Below, piece after piece: positions 50,879 through 62,341 of a stretch of DNA of 64,000 nucleotides (positions are counted from its first letter, which is position 1; every line of letters starts with the position of its first letter). The stretch is from Synaphobranchus kaupii. Its lineage: Eukaryota; Chordata; Actinopteri; Anguilliformes; Synaphobranchidae. Position numbers and translations under genes: made by a program. Below the pieces are notes generated by a model, which had not been told where the DNA came from, did no database searches, and saw only the letters and a list, made by a program, of their open reading frames with translations. The DNA lies in the NCBI GenBank assembly GCA_029718625.1, contig CM056376.1:118901906-118965905 (forward strand), written 5' to 3'.

Positions 50879-53800
50879 CCAAGATAATCTGGCTACTCTG
50901 TGAGCTCAACTTGTGTCATCCAATAACAGGGGGCCTGGAAAGGACCAGGCATGCCTGCCTTACGCCACCTCGACCGCGCTCTGCATGAACAGGCACACAG
51001 GCTGGGAGAGTGCAGATGTTGGGTGAAGCCTGATTTGGAAGTGTTTGTTGATTTACAGTCGCATACATGTGATAATACGTGCACGGATGGGATTGGTTTA
51101 TGTGCCAGGTCTTTGCCGGCCGTATTCGGAGCGAATGCAGTCGCTTGAATTAGATGGTAATGGTAATATATTCCAGATGTTTTTGGCCTATGTGGTGGGA
51201 CAGGAACCTCTGCTGAAACAGCTTAAAAAAATATGGGTACTTTTGGCCTTGGAGTGGGAGAAGTAGTTGTTTTTGGCTTGTCACTTTCGGGTCATTGCAG
51301 GTTAGGAACTCTACAGGTCACAAGGTATCCTCTCACCCCATTTTATTACGAAGGAATGCGTAGATTTTACAGATACCAGTGCTAAAAGGATACTTTTAAA
51401 ACAGTACCGATGTCTAAATCGTGCCAGAACCAATACCTTCTTTAAAATAAATAGCAAATGACGACATTAAAGAACACCATTTTTATTGCAAAGGCAAAGA
51501 CACTGAACAATATATGAACTCTTAACTGTTTAAATTATACTCGTAAACAAATACATAACACTATTAACGAATTTATATAATAAATAAAAGCTAACCCAAC
51601 TAAAATAATTGAACAGTAAATTAGTTACAGTACTACATACAGCTATGCTTTTAGGTTGTTTTTCTTTTGCATTTTGACTGAGTTTAATGTTCACTAGCTT
51701 GCTAATGTAACCTGCTGTCACTGACTGAGTCGACAGAGCAAGTGTAACATTAGCTAATGAAAGCTTGTGGGTGCGTGGGTGAGCGATGCTTCTGGTGCCT
51801 GTAACTTCCGTTTCGAGCACCAGAGGACGGTGGCTATTTCAATTGGCAGCTCAGGCATTGTATTTTCAAGAAGCACCGAATCTGCGTTTTGGATTTGGTC
51901 CAGTAGGGTCGTATGGGAACCAATGCAGTAGTGGTACCCAACCCTTTTTATTAAACCAATTGGTGTGAAACTGAGGAAAATGCAATCGTAAATACAGGGT
52001 AAAGGTGAGGTTGACAGTGCTAATGGCTTTCAGTTGAAATATTTAGATGTTAAAATGTTCCTCAGTAACCTTTTTAATAGATTTATGTATGTAAATGCAT
52101 TTGTGAGTTATACTGTTAAAGCTCTGACAAAAGTGGGGGTAAAACCTTCATACCTGGACCTGCTGCCTTAGGGATTGAATTGTCCAGTATTGAAATTATT
52201 CATAATGAAATTGTTCATTTGACATACATACAACATATACTTGCTTTGTTTCTTTTGATAAATCGGTCTGAAGTGGATTAAATCCATTTAAGCCATTGAC
52301 GTTGGATATCTATCACCTGCGGCTGGTGGCAGTCGAATAATAACAGAGGTGGTGGGGACAAAGATTTTCTGCTTTGCGCAAAGAAAATCATTATGAATGA
52401 ATACGTCCATTAACCCAAATACAAAGCTTGCCCAGGCCCATTTCACAAGTTTTTAAAAGTAAAATAAGTTCTTGAAAGAAAAGGACAACGGCCTCTTTCA
52501 AAAAGGAACACAAACACGTGCGCACAAGTGCACACACTCGGTATTCTCGCCCACGCCGTTTTTGGATTCTGCTTTTTAGACCTCCCTCTGAGGCCGAAAC
52601 ACAAAGGCAGTCAGGCTGATTTTCTGTTTCCTTTCCAGTTCCCCATCACACCTCTAGCTATCCGGCCATTCGGGACTATGAACGCTCCATGTGGCATTTT
52701 TGAAATATTAAGGAGAGCAGCAGACCACTGATCCTTCATGCTTCGGCCCTGAAGGACTAATCGGATTAGAGGAATGAGCTTTCTTCATCCCATGGAGTGT
52801 TGGCATCTCAATTCCAGTTTGTATTCAATTTAATAAATGTACGCTCCTCTCCAAAGTTTCCCCAAAAATATGAGGAGACAACACATCACGTTTTTTATTT
52901 TTGTCAATTTTAGTTTTGCCACTGATTTCCTGGATGAGTTACTTTGAAACATTTAGATTTATGAAGCCTTTAAGGACCGCCTTCATAAATATAAATTTAT
53001 CTGAAATATACACAGATAGCGGAAAATGTAACTTAGGGTGTAAATTTCACACAATGGTGGTTCTTACCTTTAAAGATCACAATGTGCCAAAGGTTCTCAT
53101 TCATTTGTCCTTAGTGATTTAAGATCAGGGTGTACCATTGCAAAAATAATTTTTATTTATGAACTGCGCATCAACAGAAACATTAAAAAAAAATTTCCCC
53201 TAAAGTTTACTGTCTTTCCTTATATATCTCCTCATGGTCACAGCAAATACTTCTGACATGTCAATAAAGAGTTTATATCAGGACGGAAAAACTAGCAAGC
53301 ACAGCCGGGAGTCTACAATAGCCATCTTTTAGGGAACAGTGCCAGTGACTCTTTTTGGCAGGCTGCTACCATCACCTTATAGCTGGTACTGGAGTTAAAC
53401 TTTACAGACTAATTTGACATGGTTGGGACTCGGGACGAGAGCGCACAGTTTTCCTTGGGCCAGGAGCAACCCCCGCAGGACACCGAAAAGCAAAGCGCCT
53501 CTGTTCTCGGGAATTTTAAGATCCGGTTTCACGGTACGGGCCGATCTCGGACGACCCTTCCCCGGAACATGCGGAGGAGGCCTAAGCCGACCATTGAGAA
53601 GAAACAATGAGGGAAGCCCATGCATAGTCCATTAATTTCTCTTTTTTTCAATAAGTAAACTTTAAGTATTCGTGAAATGAGCACTAAAGCCTCTTTAACA
53701 GTGTTTTTACAGCTGGGTGGACCTCTCCCCCTGTAGAGCCATAAAGACCCTTCCTGAATGAACATTAACATGGGAAGCCGGTAACATCATACTTGGCAGC

Positions 53801-53937
53801 CCTTTGCTGCCACTAAACACCTAGTGAACCCAGTGCTTAGCCGCAACGGCAGGAAAGAAATCTGTAAACCATTCAGTTCTGCACACAGGCTGGTAGCATC
53901 AGATTTTTAACAAGTGACATATGGATATTCAATCATA
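50879..53937. other. Unique DNA, no confirmed gene
   Basis: Two places look slightly exon-like. One is a polypyrimidine-AG acceptor at 52621-52638 followed by an open frame to 52731. The other is a 63-codon GC-rich frame at 53419-53610. Neither matches a protein I recognise. The section near 51390-51440 (ACAGTACCGATG...) may be an old DNA-transposon fragment. Confidence 0.4.
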
Positions 53938-54122
53938 TTTGCTGCCTCTTTCCCCGCCTTCTACTTCCTCTCTCCCTCTCACTTGCTCACTCTCTTGCTC
54001 CTTCTCCCTGTCTTATATTTCTCTTTCTCTCTCCTTCTGGCCTCGCTCTCATGCGCTCCCTCCTTTTCCTCTCCTCCTTCTTGATCTGGCTCTCCTTCTG
54101 TTTGTGTCTCCTGTCTCTCGGC
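53938..54122 (-). repeat. Long pyrimidine-rich tract (purine-rich on minus strand)
   Basis: About 185 bp dominated by C and T (CTCTCCCTCTCACTTGCTC, TTTCTCTTTCTCTCTCC and so on). It mirrors the 44.8-kb purine tract on the opposite strand. The frames over it are composition artefacts. Confidence 0.8.
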
Positions 54123-55920
54123 CTGTTTTTGGTTTTCCTTGTGGGAACACGAGAGGTAGGGATCTAGGACATGTGCTGCTGGAGTGTTTCCTGCTTCTGG
54201 TCCGATAGAATGATGGTTAATAGTCATGTAAGACATCAGCGGATCTCATGACACATCCAGCTGGCTGGAGCAGATTTCCGTGTCCTTTCCACGGCGATCG
54301 CACATCAGAAAACCAGAAGTGTTCAGCTCGTCTGACTCACATCTGTCTGGAGAAATTAGTGGAGATCAATGGGAGGCATGCACGAGTGCTTTGTATCAAA
54401 CTCGGCTTGTACTTCCGGAAGGCAATGGATGCCTTTAATTTACCTTTCAGTCAAGAAATTAATGTGCAAATCATACCTAAGGCTGTAACTGTATTCATCA
54501 ACAAAAGAGCAACATTATGTGTAGCACTTTAACTTGGCTATTCTTTCAAATTGAGTCAATGAATATTTAAAGCAACATTAATAATATTTCCTCGAAAGAC
54601 ATCTCCAGCCTTGAAGATCACCAGGGTAATGACTTCAACAGGGTTGAATGTAATACAGAAAAAAACAATGAAATATTCCATTTAATTGGCCTTTGACTTG
54701 CATCAAAAATGCACAATACCTGTCATTTATCCTTGCAAATAACCTGCTGTGATCCTCTAGCAGGACTCATTGCTTTTCCTAAGTAGTGCAGATTTATGCT
54801 GACTTGCAGCAAGAAAGTCACAGACAGGTTTGATTACTTGACTTAACTGACCTCACAATTAAAGCGAACGCAAAAAAAACTGAAGTAGGCTTGGAAGCAG
54901 CGTGTGGCAGTTAAATTTGGAGAGTTTTCAATGTTTTCTTTCCCCCCCGTTTTGTCCTGAACCTCATCTGTCAGTCCCCCCTCATCAGTGTCTCTCTCTA
55001 TATCCTTCCTGCTCTCTCGTCATGGCCGACGCGGTGAACCCCTCCAGATGGTGAAGAGTAATTACACCTGTCACCTGCAATCTCTACCTGTGTCTATCTG
55101 CAGTGCAGGGTCTTAAAAGCCAACCAAGTTCCCTTTCGCACTGCCAAGAAAAACAACTGCTTCTTGTATTCTGATTAATATCTGTAGCATTCTGCGTATT
55201 TCTGACAGTACTATTTCCATTTTAGAATACGTTGCTTATGACGCATTCTCCTCTGCACTGTACGATTCGTTGTGATTAATAAACCCCATCACAGTGACAT
55301 AATCCCTTGGATTACATGAAAGTTGATTAAATCCAATTAAAACAGGAAATGTGGGGGATTAGCGTTGACGGTGCGTCTCTGGTCCAAAGGGCATTGATCT
55401 GAATCAGAAAAGCCCAAAGGGGATACCACTGGTGTCTGCCTGCTGTGGCAACAAGCAGGGCCATGTGTAACCTCATAGAGAGAGATAAAAGCCTTGTCTA
55501 ATCTGACCTGGCGTCCACTGCTAAGGCCCCTTCCAGTTATGTTTCGGCTCCCATTGGATTTGTGACAGCTAGATGCACAGAAATGTAATGTGTAGTGTAA
55601 AGAAATGTAAGTGCATATTAAAATAATAGTGGGATTTGAGATTGGAGGCAGAGTTGGCTGTAAAATACCTGTACCAAGGTTCTACTCCTCTCCCCCTTTT
55701 GAAAGGAGTAAGGGGGCAGTCCTGTCAGGAGTTTGGGATGTTAACATGGAGTGGACAGGAGAGTGCAGCCCTGGGCTGTTTCCCTCTGGCTCAACCAAAG
55801 CCAACAGGGGCTGAACCGTAGCCTCTGGGGTTTGGTAGCTTGGGAAATAATCGGGCAATTTCTCCGAAACAGCAGCACGGTCAAAGGATGCCAATAAACC
55901 AACATCCACAATTTACAATT
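54123..55920. other. Gene-free DNA with candidate conserved blocks
   Basis: 54240-54540 and 55150-55430 are complex and repeat-free, with TAATTT/GATTAA words. These are the best candidates for conserved non-coding sequence in this stretch. No coding exon was recognised. Confidence 0.4.
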
Positions 55921-55930
55921 ACAACTTATA

Positions 55931-55982
55931 ATGTAATCATTTAGCAGAAGCTTTTATCCACTGTGCATGTTTAACATGGTAA
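55931..55982 (+). repeat. Fragment of a common fish SINE/LINE tail
   Basis: ATCATTTAGCAGAAGCTTTTATCCACTGTG resembles the widespread fish motif in which 'TTTAGCAGACGCTTTTATCC' is followed by a short GC-rich stretch. The inverse form is seen at 59729-59752. Only about 50 bp can be supported. Confidence 0.4.
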
Positions 55983-56860
55983 GTAAACAGCACAAGAGCT
56001 TGAGATACATACATTACAATAATGTAACTGCCACTGTCAAGGTGTTTGCCTCAAATACCTACGATGTAATGGGAGAGAAGGGTTCTGTTTTTTGTTATTA
56101 TTAAGCAGTAACATTTAGCTGTAGGCTGGAGAGTGTTTTTAGACTCCTGCAGAAGACAACCCATGAATCTGACTTGCTGATTGACTGGGGAAGGTCATTT
56201 CACCACCGGGCAATGAGGGCAGAGAAGAGCTGGGCCTACAGGGGGTGGGTTTTAGTAGGCAATAACTGCAGCTTTCCAAAGCACAACCCTGTTCAAAACA
56301 TTTAATTTGTCAGTTACATTGGTTTGGGGAGAGAGAAAAGAGAAACGGTTTAAGGGCTACACTGTCCTCTAAAGCATTTTTACACTAAAACGGTATATAT
56401 TAAAGTTACGCCGTCATGGATTTGGACCTAATGTGATCCAGCTAAACAGTTTAGAGGTTAGATAAAAGACCTTAAAGGATTCTCATTTCAGAGCTGGCAA
56501 ACGGGAGACATTTTAGCAGATCTGCTCATTGTCACACACAGCTGTCGGTCGCGGGCGGTCGGAGAACCCGTTCTGGCTGAGCGGTGACGGGCATCACGCC
56601 AGGCCTAACGCTCACGGGGCAGTGTGAACAGTCTCGGACTCTGCGGGGGTTTGGAAGTGGTGGCAACGGGGTGTAAATCATGGTTTGCGAGGTGGTGGGG
56701 TTTGAGGAGTAGGACCCAGAGCCTGCACTTTTGACCCCAGCCTAAGTAGTCCTCTGGGTACCTGTGCTGACAGCACCTCCCCATCCACGCAGTGCACATA
56801 TGTTGAATTCGGGAGCTTACTCACGCTAGCACAGGCTCACGCATACACACGCATGCACGG

Positions 56861-56864
<4 letters not shown>
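55983..56864. other. Unique DNA, no gene seen
   Basis: No feature beyond a GC-richer patch at about 56530-56790 carrying a 64-codon minus frame of no known family. Confidence 0.5.

Positions 56865-56907
<43 letters not shown>
56865..56907. repeat. (CA)n microsatellite
   Basis: About 21 CA units, preceded by an impure CACGCATACACACGCATG stretch. Confidence 0.96.
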
Positions 56908-56908
<1 letters not shown>

Positions 56909-58594
56909 ACAACTCATATACTTAATATTTTATTAGTTTCTTATGGGATGTTATTCTAATTTTTGTGTAATTGTTTTATTTTTACATCTTCTGTTAAAGC
57001 ATGGCATTTTGGCTGGTTGCCTTTAAAAATATTAGAAAATAGTTTTCGCAATATATTGACAAAATGCTAAAATAGTGCTGTACATAATATGTAAAGCAAG
57101 GACGACCCCGGGTAGGATTCTCATAAATATGATGCAAGTGTTTCAGTTACTTACCATACACACAGAAAAAAACCTTGAATTTCCCTAGATTTATTTCATA
57201 TATAATTTACTAAAATGGCCATACTAAATAAACAACTTCACCGAAATATCTCTGAAAAAAGACCATGCTATACAATTTATAGTTTATAGTAAACTAGAAC
57301 TAAAATGAGTGCTTTTTATTTAATGTTTTTGCTTTAAAGCAAGTAAATCAAATGTAACAGCTGCAAAATTAATAATTCTACAAAATGATAATCTCACTCT
57401 GAAGTAGGCTACCAAATACCATTTACTCTAATAATGTGTGTGTATGCACTTACATTAACAGTGATTTCACTGTTTCATAGATTCAAATTTCAGATTCAGC
57501 CGAGTAGTTTTTGAACTTCTCTGAAGAAAATGACATCAGAGCCATGCCAAAGCATTAACACCTTAGTACGACAGAATGTTCTTACCCGTTTGATTAAATA
57601 AATGTATTTCAACACTGTCCCGGGGGTCTCTCTAACCATTCAGATTATTTTACCTGACCAACTTTTTATTGGCTTGAGTATTTACTTTGGATATCAATCA
57701 TTTGCATGGTCACGTTCGTTTTAACATACAGTGACTTTTAACATGAACATGGTGGAACTGAATCCAACATACACTACAGTATTGTAAATGCACATATTAT
57801 AATTTCTTATTAATCCATTTCACCTGAATAACTTTAGGAAGAAAAATACAGTGAATATTGTATGTGTTGGGCAGGGGCGGTGGGTCATAATTTAAACATT
57901 TATTCTTCTGTTTATTTTTTATTCTTATATTTTTCCATGCAGATTATTAAATATATCTCATATGCACCCAATGTACAATTAAATGTTAACGGTTTTACCG
58001 TTCCAAGAAAATATATAGCTAAACAAAAGATGACACATATGTTGGATTTCAGAGCGATAGACTGAGAGACTGTGAATCCGCAGTGACAAAACCATGTTCA
58101 CATTACCTGTAATTAACATATTTGTTTGTAACTTACCTTCTTACAAACTTAATTTAAGAAAATATAGGATTGAAGCCAACAGCTGGTGAATTATCTCTGA
58201 AGATTCTCCTCTTTAGCATAAAATCCTAAACTTTGATCCAGTCAACTGCTGGTAATTACATATGTTAAATGCATATGTGTGATGCACTTAACCAGGGCTT
58301 GTACATAAAGAAAACTGATGAGAGTAAGAATAAGCCTGCATGCCCCAGGTTAATACTATTTAATTAATTGAATTACATTTATTAAATAAGAAATTATCCA
58401 AAATACAATTATAAAACACTATTCACTTGACTTGACAACAAAATTTAAAAAAATTACAATAACAGGCCGCACAGTACTACAGGAACTATAGAGGAACTAG
58501 TACTACACCACATGCCAATCAGAGAAGGATAGGCATATGTTATAAGGAAGGAGGTATTGCAGCAGTAACCCAAGGAAACCTTATCGACTTAACC
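56908..58594. other. AT-rich DNA, no gene seen
   Basis: AT-rich throughout. One POU octamer ATTTGCAT lies at 57700-57707. No coding-like frame was found. Confidence 0.5.
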
Positions 58595-58735
58595 CCTGGA
58601 GAGATGAAGCCAATTGTGTCTCATCACTGCAGGCTACTGGTCATAGTCGAGTAATGACCAATCATGGGATTGATCCTGTAATGCCAAGGCTGCAGGCCCA
58701 GCCTACTGCTTGACTGACTGAGCTGTCTGGGAGCC
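58595..58735 (-). repeat. tRNA-headed SINE, family A, partial copy
   Basis: GCCAATTGTGTCTC, GGCTACTGGTCATAGTCG and TAATGACC on the plus strand correspond in order to the body and head junction of the SINE at 28.9 and 35.7 kb. On the minus strand a B-box-like GGATCAATCCC (about 58670) and an A-box-like GCTCAGTCAGTCAAGC (about 58705-58721) follow. The copy is diverged and its distal body is not evident. Confidence 0.55.
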
Positions 58736-59600
58736 TTTTTTTGTTGCCTTGCCCTAATTTGTTTCACGTGGTCACATGACAAATGGACACATGGTTGGGT
58801 GCTGGGATCAGATTGGAGGTCGAGGGAAGGGGGCTGTTTCATCGTGCCATCAGTTGCTATGGTGATAATGTTGAGAGCTGGAGGGCAGCTGGCACCCTCT
58901 CATTGGCGTGTAACTGCTCTGGCAAGGGGCCTGGTGATATGCAACCATAAAGATCTGAAGAGGTGTGTGCTTGTTGCACTCATGCGGTGTAATGCATGTG
59001 GAGAGTATTTAGCATGAAGCAGCAATCACGCTATACGATTGGCAGAAGTATGAATAAGCCATACCTCCCCTCTGCTTCACCTGTTTCAGATCTGTGAGAG
59101 GCATTGCATGAATGAAAAACACTACACATCCATTGTTAGACAGGAGACAATGCACCAATAGTACTGCCCCATTTGTCCTGTGCTGGAAAGGCACTCCCTG
59201 TCCTCCAGTTCCGCAGTGTAGATATGGGTGAAAGGGTTGGGCCACCTTACCCCTCCCTGTCCTCCCCTGTAAAAGAAGTTCATGGAACAAATCCACTGCT
59301 GTTACATAAGAGGAAAACCTTCAGCAAGGCTTCTTATCTGTGCAATGTGCTTCAGCCTTGAGGTTTACAAACTGAGTTCTCAGTTAAATTGTTCATTTTG
59401 CTTTCTTACGTTTTTAGTCGTCCAAATATCGGCTCAAATCAGTCAAGCTTCCTGTGAGGTAAATGGTTTAATTGATCTGGGGTAACCAGATGTCATCTAA
59501 TGTGGAAAGGGTTTGGCACCTCCCCCCACTTCTTATAGGTATAAATTAGCACTTGCCCTAGAGGTGACCACAGCAGCCTCACTCAGAACCACCAATAGAA
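58736..59600. other. Unique DNA, no gene seen
   Basis: No element ends or arrays noted. Frames of 60-95 codons overlap on both strands. Confidence 0.5.
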
Positions 59601-59755
59601 GGACTACAGAACACAGTGGTGAACCAGTGGCATGTGGGTTTGAATTCCATATGAATCCAGCTTATCCAACATGAATGAGTCACTGTACATGTCGGGGCTA
59701 AAAAGCTGAATGCTGTAAGTCACTGTGGATAAGGGCATCTGCTACAGAGCAGCTT
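59601..59755 (+). repeat. tRNA-headed SINE, family B, with common fish tail
   Basis: A B-box-like GTGGGTTTGAATTCC at about 59634-59648 is followed about 80 bases later by TGTAAGTCACTGTGGATAAG and GGCATCTGCT. The last part matches the widespread fish tail 'GTAAGTCGCTCTGGATAAGAG...GTCTGCTAAA' shared by several SINEs and their partner LINEs. The A box is poorly preserved. It is a different family from the copies at 28.9 and 35.7 kb. Confidence 0.6.
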
Positions 59756-61228
59756 CTGTGTTGGAAGGTCAATGTAAGCAGACTGAGAATACCAGCGGGC
59801 CCTCCCAGTTGACTTACTGGGGTCACGGCCCCCTCCGCAAGCCTGCAATGTTGATAGAAACCAAGCTTCTCTTACCCCATCACCCCTCTATTTCCCCCCC
59901 AACACCCCCTGGCCTGCGTGCCGCAAGACCAGCTGAGCACGAAACGTGCAGCGGGCCTTCGCCGACCTCCATGCAGGGGGGAAACAAAGCTGTCAAGCAT
60001 CTGAGATTTAGCCTCCATCTTTATTGGCGGAGGCAGGGGTGGGAGGCCGCCTAAATTCCTCCTTTTCCGCTTGACAACACTTGTGTAAACAACCCGGGCG
60101 AGGGCGCATATATCAGCTTCTGCCTGACGGGTCCCGAGCTTCACAAACACAGGTGCATTATACTCCACGGACCAGCTCTGAAAGCCTGCGGCCTGACCAA
60201 AGTACGTTACTCGATACTGGGGGTTACTGGACGTCAGGCAGCAGGCTTCAACGGAGCGCATTCACAAAGTTTCTTGACTTTAGCCCTGTGTTTTCACTGT
60301 CTGGCTGTTCCACTGACTTTGTTTGCACAGATAGAATTTAGCATGGGTGAGGAACCCGGCTAAATTTAATCACAAAAGGCGAGTGGGAGATTTGACTGAA
60401 GCTTATTGCAAACTTTTCATAAAAAAAATTTGGATCAAGGTTTCAAACAGTCCTCACCCACAGAACTGAATTCTTAGGATGTGGTTCGCAGTATTAGGGG
60501 ATTCCCAAACTGATACCAATCAACCAGCACACCCCCCCCCCCCCCCTTCCCCCTCCCCAAAAGGATCAAATTCCTGTAGTTTGTAGGTGGGTGGAGGTTT
60601 GGGAGGACGGGACTGTGGGAAAAAGAAGGTGGGTGCTGAAAATAAGAAACATGTGAAAATCCAGTTCTGTTTAAAATCAGCAAGAGCTTTACATGGTATA
60701 TAATCTGTGGGCTGCAGTGCCAGGAGAACTCACTTGTCCATCATAATTCTTGGAGCCGCTTGTTTTCCTTAAAGCAGGTTAAATAAACCTTAAAGAACCT
60801 TCTCAGCAACTTTTATGGTGTAAAATGTGCCGTCGTAATGGGACCCTTGCCTGAATTCATCTCTCGTACAGAAATTTACTGTAGATTGAAATTATTCTCC
60901 CCTTCAAAAAATATGCACAAACATCAGAGCCTTATTGACAGAAAAGAGATCTACTATATAATGGTAAATCTTTCTGTTAGTTGCCATTTTTAAAACCAAC
61001 ATACTAGACATGTCTAAATCTGCCAAATATGGCCATTTACTCAAGGACATTTCTTTCCATGGATGACAGTTCTATGATTTAATGGGTAGGTTTCAGATTA
61101 GACATTTTCTCATTATCCAAATAAAAGAAACTAGCTGATAAAATTAACATGTTTCACTTATGAAAACATAAAAACCACATCATTCAGTTAAATTAGGAAG
61201 CCAGCTAGCTGGCATTTCTCATATCACA
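59756..61228. other. Unique DNA with a poly-C tract
   Basis: Contains 15 consecutive C at 60532-60546. The part at 60040-60250 is complex and GC-richer. A 129-codon minus frame at 59872-60261 has no recognised domain. No gene was supported. Confidence 0.5.
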
Positions 61229-61264
61229 TACACTATATGGCCAAAAGTATGTGGACACCCCTTG

Positions 61265-61342
61265 GTCTGGGGCTGTTTTTCATGGTGCAGGCTAGGCTCC
61301 TTAGTTCCACTGAAGGCAAATCTTAACACTACAGCATACAGT
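61265..61342 (+). pseudogene. Tc1 transposase fragment, mid region
   Basis: Sense-strand sequence (GGGGCTGTTTTTCATGGTGC onward) corresponds to the middle of a Tc1-like transposase reading frame, just upstream of the ATTCTAGACGATTCT stretch at 62052-62066. The reading is cut at 61342 by the 705-bp MITE-like insertion, and continues at 62048. Confidence 0.7.
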
Positions 61343-61563
61343 GGGTACGTTTACATGCACAGCAATATCTGATTACTGGAAACTATCAGCTTACGCTAGT
61401 ATTTAATTTATCACATTCACATGGACATAAGAAATGTTTTTACTCCAAAAGCCGTGTTTACATGATTCTCTCCATAATCGGCTCTGTGGAAAACGTAGCT
61501 ACTAACTGCTTCCCGTTGTAAGGACAAAAATGATCCGCCCGTCAAAAATTTACGTAAGTAGGC

Positions 61564-61594
<31 letters not shown>

Positions 61595-62047
61595 ACTAGC
61601 TAGTCATTATTATAGCTAGTTTTTTATAGCTAATTGCTAGTAGTGGTTGATTTATAATATTATTACTGTACTAGCTAGCTTTACCGATCTCTAAATCTGG
61701 CCAGTTTCCCGATAATTTCAGTTATTTAACATGCTAGCCACAAACTAGCTAGTACAGACACAAGCATGTAACACTGAACAATATATTTTCACCGGTGAAA
61801 TGCTAATTTAATAATAAAATTCTGGAAGTGAAATGCTGAAGGAACCCCAGGCATAGAAAATGTTGACGGGTGGAATAATTTTGACGTTACACCGCCTCTT
61901 CTGCCTGACATGCGTAGTTTTGAAAAGCCGAAAGAAACCGGAGAAAGGTGTTTACATGCCCCAAAAAATCGAAAGTTTGGCCAAATACCAGAGTATTAAC
62001 CATAACCGGGTTCAGATCAGAGTATTAGTGTGCATGTAAACTTACCC
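61343..62047. mobile_element. MITE-like insertion, 705 bp, inside the Tc1 element
   Basis: The ends GGGTACGTTTACATGCACA (61343-61361) and its reverse complement at 62029-62047 match at 18 of 19 bases. It interrupts Tc1 sequence that is otherwise continuous (ACAGCATACAGT before, ATGACATTCTAG after). Target duplication is at most about 2 bp (GT against AT), so the superfamily is unassigned. There is no coding frame. An (ATT)n run occupies 61564-61594. Confidence 0.85.
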
Positions 62048-62109
62048 ATGACATTCTAGACGATTCTGGTTTTCCAATTTTGTGGCAACAGTTTGGGGAA
62101 AGCCCTTTC
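62048..62109 (+). pseudogene. Tc1 transposase fragment up to the inversion junction
   Basis: TGACATTCTAGACGATTCTG continues the transposase sense reading to TTTGGGGAAAGCCCTTTC, which ends at 62109. Beyond this the coding strand switches to minus. Confidence 0.75.
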
Positions 62110-62334
62110 AGAGATTTGTTTCCATTCAGTCAGAAGAGCATTAGTGAATTTGGGCACTGATGTTGGGCTATTAGGCCTGGCTCGCAGTCGCCTTTCCAAT
62201 TGATCCCAATGGTGTTTGATGGGGTTGAGGTCAGGGCTCTGTGCAGGCCAGTCAAGTTCTTCCATAGCGATCTCGACCAACCATTTCTTTATGGACCTCT
62301 CTTTGTGCATGGGGGCATTCTCATTCTGAAACAG
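62110..62334 (-). pseudogene. Inverted C-terminal segment of Tc1 transposase
   Basis: On the minus strand it encodes the catalytic-core end of a Tc1-like transposase: FQNENAPMHKERS, then ELDWPAQSPDLNPIKHHW, then a LERRLRARP motif. In active relatives the first motif is QHDNAPVH, whose D is the second catalytic residue; here it is E. The second is SPDLNPIEHLW, whose E is the third catalytic residue; here it is K. So the core is dead as well as rearranged. Transposase of this family cuts at element ends and pastes into TA. A 108-codon frame continues beyond both junctions into foreign sequence. Confidence 0.9.
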
Positions 62335-62341
62335 GAAAGGG

